Of a DNA stretch of 48,260 nucleotides, positions 24,811 through 31,890 are shown one piece after another. The stretch spans positions 1 to 48,260 of the forward strand of contig PLHD01000027.1 in assembly GCA_003138815.1 (NCBI GenBank). Direction: 5' to 3'. Within the stretch, counting starts at the first letter, position 1; each line of letters opens with the position of its first letter. This stretch comes from Acidimicrobiaceae bacterium (GTDB lineage Bacteria; Actinomycetota; Acidimicrobiia; Acidimicrobiales; RAAP-2). Below the pieces are notes generated by a model. The model made no database searches, was not told the DNA's origin, and was given only the letters and a program-made list of their open reading frames with translations. The translations under genes and the position numbers were made by a program.

Positions 24811-26037
24811 ATGTGTGAAACAGGCGAATCGGTGACCCCGCACGACACGACAGGGCATCACGGTGCCCTCGGTGAGGTGGATCCGCGCAGCGGGCTGGTC
24901 GACGGGAAGGCCGACCGTCCGCGCCAGTTCGACGACCGGCCGCTGCTGGTCTTCTGGGAGATGACCAAGGCCTGCGATCTCGCGTGCTTCCACTGTCGCG
25001 CCTGCGCGCAGCCCGACCCGGGGCCGGACGAACTCACGAGCGCCGAGGGGCGCGCTCTCATCGACGAGATGTCGGCGATCGGCCGTCCGCGTCCGATCCT
25101 GATACTCACCGGCGGCGACTGCCTGAAGCGCCCCGACGTCATCGAACTCGTCGCCTACGCCAAGGAGCGCAGCGTGCCCGTGGCGCTGGCGCCCTCGGTG
25201 ACGCCCCAGCTCACGGACTCGAACCTCGAGGCGCTTCGGGCCAACGGCGTCAAGACGGTGTCCCTCAGCCTCGACGGTGCCAGCGCCTCGACGCACGACA
25301 GCGTGCGAGGGATCGCCGGGCACTTCGACGACACCCTCAAGGCGATTGCGACCCTGCAAGGCCACGGCTTCACGGTGCAGATAAACACCACGGTCATGGC
25401 TCCCAATCTTGAGCAGCTCGCCGACATCGCCGCCCTGATGCACGACACCGGCATCGACATATGGGAGGTCTTCTTTCTGATCACCACTGGTCGCGGCACC
25501 GACGTGATCGCGTCCACTCCCCAGCAGAACGAGGACATCTGCCATTTCCTCGTCGACGCCTCTCGCCACGGCTTCACCGTACGCACCGTCGAAGCGCCGT
25601 TCTTTCGCCGGGTGACGGCCCAGCGTCGCGCCGCCGTGGCCGTGGACTCGTTCCCCGCGACCGGCGAGCTCTACGAGCGACTCCATGCCCGTCTGGTGAG
25701 CCTGCTCGGCGAGCCGAGCGCGCCGGTACGCGCGCCCAGCGCGGCGACCCGCGACGGCAAGGGGATCATCTTCGTGGCCGCCAATGGCGACGTCTACCCT
25801 TCGGGCTTCCTGCCCATGCGCCTCGGCAACGTCCGCGACCAGAGCCTGGTCGAGATCTACCGGGACAACCCCGTCCTGCGAGCCATCCGCGATGCCTCGT
25901 TCAGCGGCGTGTGCGGAAGCTGCACGTACGCCCAGCTGTGCGGGGGGTCGCGCGCCCGAGCGTACGCGACGTCGGGCGATCCCCTCGGCTCCGACCCGGG
26001 TTGCGTCCTGGTGGCCTCGCTCGTCGAGTGCCGCTGA
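24811..26037 (+). CDS. Radical SAM/SPASM protein (TIGR04053-like)
   Basis: A 408-residue radical SAM enzyme. The SAM-cleaving cluster cysteines are Cys55, Cys59 and Cys62 (ACDLACFHCRA), with the GGD motif LILTGGDCLKRPD after them. The C-terminal SPASM-type cysteines are in GVCGSCTYAQLCGG and DPGC. The flow RPLLVFWEMTKACD, QINTTVMAPN, FFLITTGRG and TVEAPFFRRV matches the family I know as TIGR04053, which is related to the haem-modifying (AhbD/NirJ-like) enzymes. The reaction is unproven. It is divergent from the SPL-like gene across 92 bases and has GGAGGG 11 bases before the ATG. Confidence 0.87.
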   Translation: MCETGESVTPHDTTGHHGALGEVDPRSGLVDGKADRPRQFDDRPLLVFWEMTKACDLACFHCRACAQPDPGPDELTSAEGRALIDEMSAIGRPRPILILTGGDCLKRPDVIELVAYAKERSVPVALAPSVTPQLTDSNLEALRANGVKTVSLSLDGASASTHDSVRGIAGHFDDTLKAIATLQGHGFTVQINTTVMAPNLEQLADIAALMHDTGIDIWEVFFLITTGRGTDVIASTPQQNEDICHFLVDASRHGFTVRTVEAPFFRRVTAQRRAAVAVDSFPATGELYERLHARLVSLLGEPSAPVRAPSAATRDGKGIIFVAANGDVYPSGFLPMRLGNVRDQSLVEIYRDNPVLRAIRDASFSGVCGSCTYAQLCGGSRARAYATSGDPLGSDPGCVLVASLVECR

Positions 26038-26150
26038 CCAGCGGTTCGAAGGTTGCCGCGCGGCCAACGCACCAAGGCCCGCACGTCACGCCGCCCCCAC
26101 ACCTCCTACCTTGCCTCGAGCCTGGTGACCGCGGGAAAAGCGGGGGGTAC

Positions 26151-26188
26151 TTGACAAGGGGAGTATTCCTACTTAATCTATAGGAATA
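26151..26188 (+). promoter_or_regulatory. Promoter with operator-like inverted repeat (cysteine dioxygenase gene)
   Basis: A near-consensus promoter: TTGACA at 26151-26156, a 17-base spacer and TAATCT at 26174-26179. A perfect 8-bp inverted repeat, TATTCCTA and TAGGAATA with 9 bases between (26164-26188), encloses the -10 box. A repressor bound there would block RNA polymerase. The sequence is locally AT-rich. Confidence 0.7.
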
Positions 26189-26217
26189 GATGAGAATACA
26201 ACCAGCGAGGGGTCACC

Positions 26218-26802
26218 ATGGCACTGAAGTTTGAAGAGAGGATCAGCGAGGCGCCTCACGGCCGAGCCCGGCAGTTGGGCGAACTGATCGAGGGTCTCGT
26301 GCTTCTTGACGGTCGTCTCTCGATCGACGAGTTGGAACGGCTGGTCCTGACCGTAGCCGCAAGGCCGGACCTCTTCGAGGACCTCATCGTGGCCGACGAA
26401 CAGAGTCGCTGGTGGCTCCTGCTCTACCGGACGCCGAGCTTCGAGGTGAAGCTGCTGACGTGGGGGAACGACCAGTCATCGGACTGGCACGATCATGGCG
26501 GCTCCTCGGGTGTGTTCGCGGTCACCGCGGGCTCGCTGCTCGAGAGGCACCGAGCCGCCGACGCCGTCAGCGTCGACTCGGCCCGCTTCGGCGTCGGCGA
26601 CCACGCCTCGTTCGGCACCGACTACGTGCACGACGTCGTCTTCGAGTCGGGGAGTCCGGCGGTGAGCATTCACGCCTACTCACCGCCGTTGAGCGGCCTG
26701 ACGTACTACGACCGCTCGCCCTACGGTTTCGTCGCTCGCGAGTTCATACCCGAAGAGCGCCGTTCCAGCTTCCGAACATCGCAGCCGAACGTCGGCGACT
26801 GA
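26218..26802 (+). CDS. Cysteine dioxygenase type I (cupin)
   Basis: A 194-residue non-haem iron dioxygenase converting L-cysteine to cysteine sulfinic acid. The iron ligands are His91, His93 (DWHDHGGSSGVF) and His138 (DYVHDVV). The Ser150-His152-Tyr154 triad typical of cysteine dioxygenases is present (SIHAYSPPL), and the Arg71 of LYRTPSFEVKL is a candidate substrate-carboxylate ligand. GAGGGG lies 5 bases before the ATG. It stands alone between its own operator-like promoter and a strong hairpin, so it is a single-gene unit. Regulation by cysteine or thiol level would make sense but is inferred. Confidence 0.92.
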   Translation: MALKFEERISEAPHGRARQLGELIEGLVLLDGRLSIDELERLVLTVAARPDLFEDLIVADEQSRWWLLLYRTPSFEVKLLTWGNDQSSDWHDHGGSSGVFAVTAGSLLERHRAADAVSVDSARFGVGDHASFGTDYVHDVVFESGSPAVSIHAYSPPLSGLTYYDRSPYGFVAREFIPEERRSSFRTSQPNVGD

Positions 26803-26901
26803 GCAGACCGTTGAGTCCGTTCCCCGGGTCGCCGGCGAACGTGGCGGCGAGGAAATCTCGCCCGAACACGTCGACCCCCCCCACGTGCTCGGGCTAGGAG
26901 A

Positions 26902-26940
26902 ACAGCGAGACCCCGCCGCCAGTCGGCGGGGTCTCGCTGT
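26902..26940 (+). terminator. Long perfect hairpin terminator
   Basis: A perfect 17-bp stem (ACAGCGAGACCCCGCCG and its complement) around a 5-base loop, 100 bases past the cysteine dioxygenase stop. There is no U-tract. It may serve both strands, but the only upstream gene pointing at it on the minus strand is the pseudogene beyond. Confidence 0.8.
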
Positions 26941-26979
26941 GGCGCCGCCGTCGTCGAGCGAACGGGGACCGGTCAGGTC

Positions 26980-27792
26980 ATCACCCGCGAACGGGCGATG
27001 ACCCACGTGAGGGTGGACCGCACGAATCTCTCGTCGCCGGGCCTGCCCTCGCGACCGATCTCCAGGCGCATCGACGCGAACAGCACGGCCCATCCGAGCG
27101 CTCTCCTTTGGAGCCGCGCGCCGATTCCGCCGTAACCGTCGGCGAAGATCGCCGTGAAGCCGCACCGGGGCGTCGGGCCACGCCGGCGCAGCGACCGCGA
27201 CGTCCCAGACGCGCCGCGTCGCGTCGACGTCGATGGTGTGCGCCAGATTGAATGCTCGTTCGTCGAACGTGGTCTCTCTCTCGATGAGTGCAACGCCGCG
27301 CCAAGCGTTGCGTGGGGCGTCTGGCGGGGCAGGCGCGTGCAACGAGCGCAGGAACCGCCCGAGGGACGGTGCGGCGACGTCGGGCCGCACGGGGGGCCTC
27401 GTGGGCGGGCGCGCTCCAGCCGCGGCACGATTGACCAGGCCACCGGAAGTTCGCGTTCGGGGATCCGACGCGGACCGGGACGGGGACCGGTGGGGGCAGG
27501 CGAGGGGTAATTGCGGGCAGCCAGCGCCGCTCGTTGAGAATCAACTGCGCCGCGACCGCCCTTCGCGGCAGGCGGACGAGCTGATTGTCTCCCGGGCGCC
27601 ACAGCTCATTGTCAAGACCCGCGTCGATCAAGGCGAGAGGCAGGTGCGCCAGGTCGGCGGGCTGCTCCTCGAGAAGGAAGCGGGCCATCGGCTCGATCAC
27701 GGCAATCTCTGGCTGGGGTCAAATCACGGATCGAGCTTGCGGGGCGTCGGGCGGGGGACGGAGCCTTCGAGGCGGGTCGTGGCGTCGTTCAT
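26980..27792 (-). pseudogene. Decayed aminoglycoside-phosphotransferase-like gene
   Basis: Recognisable pieces of an APH-family kinase are spread over all three minus-strand frames, in the right order: ALIDAGLDNELWRPGDNQLVRLPRR (read as two parts, nucleotide-binding lobe), then SIVPRLERARP, then LGRFLRSLHAPAPPDAPRNA and PVRLHGDLR, then ALGWAVLFASMRLEIG at the end. At least three frame changes are needed, a further one is likely near the start at 27792, and the catalytic HGDxxxxN loop is cut short after HGDL. Sequencing error could explain one shift but not this many, so I call a pseudogene. Confidence 0.75.
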
Positions 27793-27931
27793 CGCCGGAT
27801 CTCAGGCGTTTCTTCAGGGTCCGTTAGCGCCTAGGTTCGATGATGGGAGTTGTGACGGCTGACGTTGAACCCGTTGCGTTCTCGTGACTGGCACGGTGCC
27901 ATTCGAAGAACTTGCATTGCAGGAGGCAGCC

Positions 27932-28984
27932 ATGAAAGCACTCGTCTACAAGGGTCCCGGGAAGAAGAGCTGGGAAGACGTACCCGATCCCGTCATCAAG
28001 GAGCCGACGGACGTGATCGTGAAGATGGTGGCCACCACCATCTGCGGCACGGATCTGCACATCTTGAAGGGCGACGTGCCCGAGGTGGAGATCGGGCGGA
28101 TACTCGGACACGAGGGCATTGGCGTGATCACCGAGATCGGCAACGGCATCACGCAACTGGCCGTCGGCGACAAAGTCATCCTTTCGTGCGTGAGCTCGTG
28201 CGGGCGTTGCTCGAACTGCCGTCAGGGCCTCTACAGCCACTGCCTCGATCCGGAGGGAGTGGCGGGCATCGGATGGATCTTCGGGTACATGATCGACGGC
28301 ACACAGGCTGAGTACGTGCGGGTTCCCTTCGCGGAGAACTCCGTCTACAAGATGCCCAAGGGAATGAGCGACTCCGAGGGCATCCTGCTGTCCGACATCC
28401 TGCCGACCGGCTTCGAGATCGGCGTCCAGTACGGGCGCGTAAGCCCGGGCGACGTGGTCGCCGTGATCGGATCAGGTCCGGTCGGACTGTCCGCGGTGAT
28501 GACGTCGCGCTTGTACGGTCCCTCCAAGGTCATCGCGATCGACCTGGACGAAGCCCGACTCAAGAGGGCTCACGACTTCGGCGCGACCGACACGGTCAAC
28601 TCGGGCGACAAGGACTGGAAGAAGCAGGTGCTCGCGCTGACCGACGGCGCCGGGGTCGACGTGGCGATCGAAGCCGTCGGCGTTCCCCAGACCTTCACCA
28701 TGGCGACGGAGATCGTTCGCCCCGGTGGCAGCGTGGCCAACATCGGCGTGCACGGCAAGCCGGTCGAGTTGGCGCTCAACGAGCTCTGGATCAAGAACAT
28801 CGACATCTCGATGGGACTGGTGAACACGAATACCCTCGGCATGCTGCTGACCCTGGTCACCGAGCACAAGCTTCCCGTCGAGCACTTCGTGACCCACGAG
28901 TTCTCGTTCGACCAGATGATCGAGGCGTACGAGGTCTTCGGCAATGCCGCCAAGAACGACGCGCTGAAGGTCCTTCTCCACTAG
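27932..28984 (+). CDS. Zinc-dependent alcohol dehydrogenase
   Basis: A 350-residue medium-chain dehydrogenase. Catalytic zinc ligands are Cys38 (TICGTDLH) and His60-Glu61 (GHEG). The four structural zinc cysteines are Cys90, Cys93, Cys96 and Cys104. The Rossmann motif is GSGPVGLSA, and the acid after the second strand (IAIDLDEARL) points to NAD. The sequence style (KALVYKGPGKKSWEDVPDP) is that of broad-range bacterial alcohol dehydrogenases. ATG 27932 has AGGAGG 5 bases upstream and is preferred to an upstream GTG. It is a single-gene unit. Confidence 0.9.
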   Translation: MKALVYKGPGKKSWEDVPDPVIKEPTDVIVKMVATTICGTDLHILKGDVPEVEIGRILGHEGIGVITEIGNGITQLAVGDKVILSCVSSCGRCSNCRQGLYSHCLDPEGVAGIGWIFGYMIDGTQAEYVRVPFAENSVYKMPKGMSDSEGILLSDILPTGFEIGVQYGRVSPGDVVAVIGSGPVGLSAVMTSRLYGPSKVIAIDLDEARLKRAHDFGATDTVNSGDKDWKKQVLALTDGAGVDVAIEAVGVPQTFTMATEIVRPGGSVANIGVHGKPVELALNELWIKNIDISMGLVNTNTLGMLLTLVTEHKLPVEHFVTHEFSFDQMIEAYEVFGNAAKNDALKVLLH

Positions 28985-29213
28985 GTCGCAGCGCCCTGGC
29001 GACGTTCTCTCCTCGGAGGCGGGTTCCCGCTGCGAAGACCGGCGAGACGATCGTCTTGAGGGTGCACGCGTACCACCCGCAGGGGACCCGACGGTACGAG
29101 TACTCGTCCACCGACGGGGGCCGCCTGTAGACCTTGAGACCATGAGAAAGCGACAAGACAGCGAGAGCGTGAACCCATCCCCAGCAATGTCCGAAGCGAA
29201 CCTCGGGCATCCT

Positions 29214-29560
29214 TGGAGATGCTGGGAATCGAACCCAGGTCCGTCAGCTTCTTAGTGATTCTTCTCCGAGCGCAGCTAGCAGCGAATTGTCGGGAACGAC
29301 GCTACTGCTAGCACCGATGCCATCCCTTAGTTAGCTAAGTTGTCCCGACGGAACCACTAACGAGTTCCATTGGTAAGCCCTACTTTTATGACGTCCGAGA
29401 TCTAAACCGCAGGGCTGGGTCTAGGCGAACGTTGCTACCTAAGCAGCAAGCGCAAATTGAGGCGTTGCGTTTATTTTTGTTTCCGGCTCTTTAACGTGGC
29501 TCCGGAGACCACGGCTCGCTTCTTTCACCTCGACGACTGACGTCGAAACCAATCATCCCC
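29214..29560 (-). ncRNA. ssrA: tmRNA (ssrA)
   Basis: Transfer-messenger RNA that rescues stalled ribosomes. The 5' end GGGGATGATTGG pairs with the 3' acceptor strand, and the T-arm GGTTCGATTCCC and ATCTCC-A end are tRNA-Ala-like. CCA is not encoded. The tag frame starts at a GCA resume codon after an AAATAAAC-type stretch and reads ATPQFALAA followed by TAG. That is a 9-residue tag, close in style to the Thermus tag. Pseudoknot-like GC blocks lie between the tag and the 3' end. The smpB gene is upstream on the same strand. Confidence 0.95.
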
Positions 29561-29593
29561 TCGTGTCCTGGCAGCCGCTTTGGCTGCATAACC

Positions 29594-29622
29594 AGCGTAG
29601 CGCCTCAGGACGATTTCGCCAA
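29594..29622 (-). promoter_or_regulatory. Promoter of ssrA
   Basis: On the minus strand TTGGCG (29622-29617) and TACGCT (29599-29594) are 17 bases apart. Transcription would start about 25-30 bases before the mature 5' end, leaving a leader with a small hairpin for RNase P to remove. Confidence 0.65.
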
Positions 29623-29949
29623 CCCTTGGTCGTGCGGCGTACCGGGTCGCGATGGCCGGGCCTCTAGCGGTCTTCCGGTGGGGAGCTCAACGAGCTCCTC
29701 TTGGGCAAGAAATGGGACTCGCTGCAGCTCTCGAAATTCAAGGCACGGCGTCGATTGCCGCGTACGCGCAGCGACGAAGTTTCGTGGTCAAAGGGGTGAG
29801 CAATCCTTACCGAGTGGCAGGGGACAGGGGAGAAGCGGAACATTGGAATCCTCTCGATTCGAACAGCAACTCCATCTTGGAAGAGATCGAGGTGACCGCG
29901 AGGCAACGTTGGCAACTTCTCGGTGACGACCGCATGAACTCCTGGCCCG
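29623..29949. other. Gap of 327 bases without a recognisable gene
   Basis: It lies between smpB and the ssrA promoter. Open frames exist on both strands but none has family-like signal, a good start or a ribosome-binding site. It is a little less GC-rich than its surroundings. It may be the remnant of a lost gene. Confidence 0.4.
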
Positions 29950-30471
29950 TTAGGCGAACTTCTCGGAGTTGCGAACGCTGCGTGCGATTTCGCGCACGGC
30001 GTCACGTTCCTTGATCGCCTGGCGCCGGTCGTGCTGCTGGCGGCCCTTGGCGAGGGCGATCTCGACTTTGGCGCGGCCGTCCTTGAAGTAGAGCTTGAGC
30101 GGGACGATCGTCAAGGGCTGCATCCGCGTCTTCTCGTGCAGTTCGTTCAGTTCACGCCGGTGCACCAGGAGCTTCCGCTTGCGGTCGGGCTCGTGGCTCC
30201 CAAAGCCAACCGCGAACGCCCAAGGCGGGATGTGCATGCCGAAGAGCCACAGCTCGTTGTCGTCGACCCGGGCGTAACTGTCGACAATCTGGGCCTTGCC
30301 CTCGCGCAGCGACTTCACCTCCGAGCCGCTCAGCATGATGCCGCATTCGAAGGTCTCGAGGATCTCGTAGTCGTGACGGGCCCGACGGTTCGTGGCGACC
30401 ACCCGGTCGCCGTTGGTGGCGTCTGACTTGTTCTTGGCGCGCTTTTCCTGGATCTTCTTTGCTCGAGCCAC
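29950..30471 (-). CDS. smpB: SmpB, tmRNA-binding protein
   Basis: A 173-residue partner of tmRNA in trans-translation. Signature parts are ATNRRARHDYEI, TFECGIMLSGSEVKSLR and the basic C-terminal tail with KGRQQHDRRQAIKERD, which enters the ribosomal mRNA channel. The start is GTG 30471; a TACGCT -10 box lies 6 bases upstream, so the message is probably leaderless. The N-terminal 20 residues are Lys/Arg-rich. It is divergent from mec across 57 bases. Confidence 0.95.
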   Translation of the reverse strand: MARAKKIQEKRAKNKSDATNGDRVVATNRRARHDYEILETFECGIMLSGSEVKSLREGKAQIVDSYARVDDNELWLFGMHIPPWAFAVGFGSHEPDRKRKLLVHRRELNELHEKTRMQPLTIVPLKLYFKDGRAKVEIALAKGRQQHDRRQAIKERDAVREIARSVRNSEKFA

Positions 30472-30477
30472 GCTTCC

Positions 30478-30483
30478 AGCGTA
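30478..30483 (-). promoter_or_regulatory. -10 box of a probable leaderless promoter (smpB)
   Basis: TACGCT on the minus strand, 6 bases before the GTG at 30471, with no Shine-Dalgarno sequence. Confidence 0.5.
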
Positions 30484-30516
30484 CTGACCGTGCCGTGGCC
30501 CGCCCGGGCCGGTCGG

Positions 30517-30522
30517 TAGGGT
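30517..30522 (+). promoter_or_regulatory. -10 box of a probable leaderless promoter (mec)
   Basis: TAGGGT, 6 bases before the ATG at 30529, with no Shine-Dalgarno sequence. It mirrors the smpB box at the other end of the 57-base divergent gap. Confidence 0.5.
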
Positions 30523-30528
30523 GTTCGG

Positions 30529-30927
30529 ATGTTGACCCTGACGACGGCGCATCGCGACGCCATGGTGGCGACCTGCATACGCGCCCTGCCAAACGAGGGA
30601 TGCGGGCTGCTGCTCGGCAGCTCCGACGGCGTGGTCAGCGAGGTCGTGGCGAGCGTGAACGTGGCCGACTCGGCCAAGGTCTACGAGATCGACAGTCGTG
30701 TCCTTCTGAGCACCTACCGCCGGGCCGACGACGAAGGGACGTCGGTCCTGGGCGTCTTCCACTCGCACACGCACTCCGAGGCCTTGCCGAGTCCCACGGA
30801 CATCCGCCAGGCTCCCGATCCCCAGTGGCACTACGTGCTGATATCGCTTCGTGAAGCGCAGGCCGAGGTGAGGAGCTTCCGGATTGCCGACGGAGCCGTG
30901 GTTGAGGAAGCGGTGGTTGGCTCATAG
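30529..30927 (+). CDS. mec: Mec: JAMM/MPN+ metallopeptidase of the CysO pathway
   Basis: A 132-residue zinc peptidase. The JAMM motif is complete: Glu23 (PNEGCGLLLG) and His78-x-His80-x7-Ser88-x2-Asp91. In M. tuberculosis the homologue (Rv1334) releases cysteine from the CysO-cysteine adduct. The neighbourhood here also contains cysO and cysM, which supports the same job, although a DoxX gene intervenes. A strong hairpin follows the stop, so it is probably its own transcription unit. Confidence 0.9.
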   Translation: MLTLTTAHRDAMVATCIRALPNEGCGLLLGSSDGVVSEVVASVNVADSAKVYEIDSRVLLSTYRRADDEGTSVLGVFHSHTHSEALPSPTDIRQAPDPQWHYVLISLREAQAEVRSFRIADGAVVEEAVVGS

Positions 30928-30932
30928 GATTC

Positions 30933-30963
30933 GCTGGTCGGCTCTTCCTTCGAGCCGACCAGC
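30933..30963 (+). terminator. Perfect 12-bp hairpin between mec and the doxX gene
   Basis: GCTGGTCGGCTC and its complement around a 7-base loop, 6 bases past the mec stop and 14 bases before the doxX start. There is no U-tract. It may also act as a leader structure of the next gene. Confidence 0.7.
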
Positions 30964-30977
30964 CCCTAGGAGAAACC

Positions 30978-31532
30978 ATGTCGCACGCTCCGGCCCTCGC
31001 GGCCTTAACCAATTCCGGGTACCCGCTCCCGTTCAATCTCGTCCTGCTCGCCGCACGGCTCTGGTTGGGAGTCTTGATCTTCTCGCACGGCTTCCGCAAG
31101 GTCTTCCGGGGCGGCAAGCTCGCCGGCACCGCGGGCTGGTTCGAGAAGATCGGCATGAAGCCGGGCAAGATCAACGCGGTCGCGGCGGCCGGCACCGAGC
31201 TGGGAGTCGGGGTCCTCATGGTCCTGGGGCTCCTGACGCCGCTCGCGGCGGCCGGACTCATCGCCCTCATGGTCGTGGCGATCGTCACCGTGCACGCCAA
31301 GAACGGCTTCTTCATCACCAACCCGGGCGGTGGCATCGAGTTCTGCTTCTCTCTCGCGGTGATGGCGCTGGTGCTCGGAACGTTCGGCGCGGGGAAGTAC
31401 TCGCTGGACAACGCGTGGAGGGTGTTTGCGGGCTGGACCCACACCACGGACCTCATCGTGTGCCTGGTGCTCGGCGTCGGTGGGGCCCTTGCGCAACTGG
31501 CCGCCTGTTATCGACCCCCGAAGAAGGCGTAG
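30978..31532 (+). CDS. DoxX-family membrane protein
   Basis: A 184-residue membrane protein with four to five helices. DoxX hallmarks are LAARLWLGVLIFSHGFRKVF in the first helix, GTAGWFEKIGM, and the glycine-rich second and third helices. DoxX relatives take part in redox or thiosulfate chemistry and, in mycobacteria, in a membrane oxidoreductase complex with superoxide dismutase and a rhodanese-like thiosulfate sulfurtransferase. It lies inside the mec-cysO-cysM neighbourhood, where a membrane redox protein is suggestive but unproven. AGGAG lies 5 bases before the ATG. Confidence 0.85.
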   Translation: MSHAPALAALTNSGYPLPFNLVLLAARLWLGVLIFSHGFRKVFRGGKLAGTAGWFEKIGMKPGKINAVAAAGTELGVGVLMVLGLLTPLAAAGLIALMVVAIVTVHAKNGFFITNPGGGIEFCFSLAVMALVLGTFGAGKYSLDNAWRVFAGWTHTTDLIVCLVLGVGGALAQLAACYRPPKKA

Positions 31533-31534
31533 CG

Positions 31535-31599
31535 GTCACAATCCGGGGCGCGCCTGCTAAATTCGACTCAGTTGGTCATGAATTGATAACTCAGTCGAA
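31535..31599 (+). promoter_or_regulatory. cysO promoter with inverted repeat at the transcript start
   Basis: GTCACA (31535-31540), 17 bases, then an extended -10 TGCTAAATT (box 31558-31563). A 12-base inverted repeat with one mismatch (31562-31573 and 31588-31599, TTCGACTCAGTT and its near-complement) begins at the -10 and ends 9 bases before the cysO ATG. It could be an operator or a 5' hairpin. Confidence 0.5.
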
Positions 31600-31608
31600 A
31601 GAGCAGCT

Positions 31609-31890
31609 ATGTCCGCAGTGGTTCGAATCCCCACCGTCCTTCGCCCCGCCATGGCGGGTGCCACCACCGTCACCGTCGAGGGCGTCACGATCGGTGAAGT
31701 CCTTCGCGCCTTGACGACCTCGTACCCGTCGGTCAAGGGCCAGTTGCTCAACGACGACGGTACACTGCACCGGTTCTTGAACGTCTACGTCAACGACGAC
31801 GACGTGCGCTACCTCGGGGGAGTCGACGCCGCGGTCGCCGGCGACGACGAAATCACCTTGTTGCCCGCCGTGGCTGGTGGCGCGCGGTAG
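31609..31890 (+). CDS. cysO: CysO sulfur-carrier protein (ThiS/MoaD fold) with a Gly-Gly-Ala-Arg end
   Basis: A 93-residue ubiquitin-like sulfur carrier. The C-terminal stretch ITLLPAVAGG is that of CysO, whose terminal glycine is turned into a thiocarboxylate to feed CysM. Here two extra residues, Ala92-Arg93, follow the Gly-Gly before the stop. A carrier with blocked glycine would need trimming; Mec is a candidate, because a JAMM protease trims the carrier QbsE in Pseudomonas. The stop overlaps the cysM GTG by one base (TAGTG), so the two are coupled. Confidence 0.9.
   Translation: MSAVVRIPTVLRPAMAGATTVTVEGVTIGEVLRALTTSYPSVKGQLLNDDGTLHRFLNVYVNDDDVRYLGGVDAAVAGDDEITLLPAVAGGAR

Noticed and set aside
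23336-26802. A hypotaurine route: cysteine dioxygenase plus a cysteine-sulfinate decarboxylase.
   Set aside because: The PLP enzyme has the sphingosine-phosphate-lyase lysine motif and is in an operon with a sugar-type kinase, and the dioxygenase has its own isolated promoter and terminator.
28857-29210. A minus-strand frame between the alcohol dehydrogenase gene and ssrA.
   Set aside because: It overlaps the end of the dehydrogenase gene, has no recognisable domain and no start signal; not supportable as a gene.
29652-30014. A plus-strand frame upstream of ssrA.
   Set aside because: It runs into smpB on the other strand and shows no family signal.
31562-31599. Possible tRNA fragment because of CTCAGTTGGT before cysO.
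   Set aside because: No acceptor, anticodon or T-arm can be formed; the bases belong to an inverted repeat.
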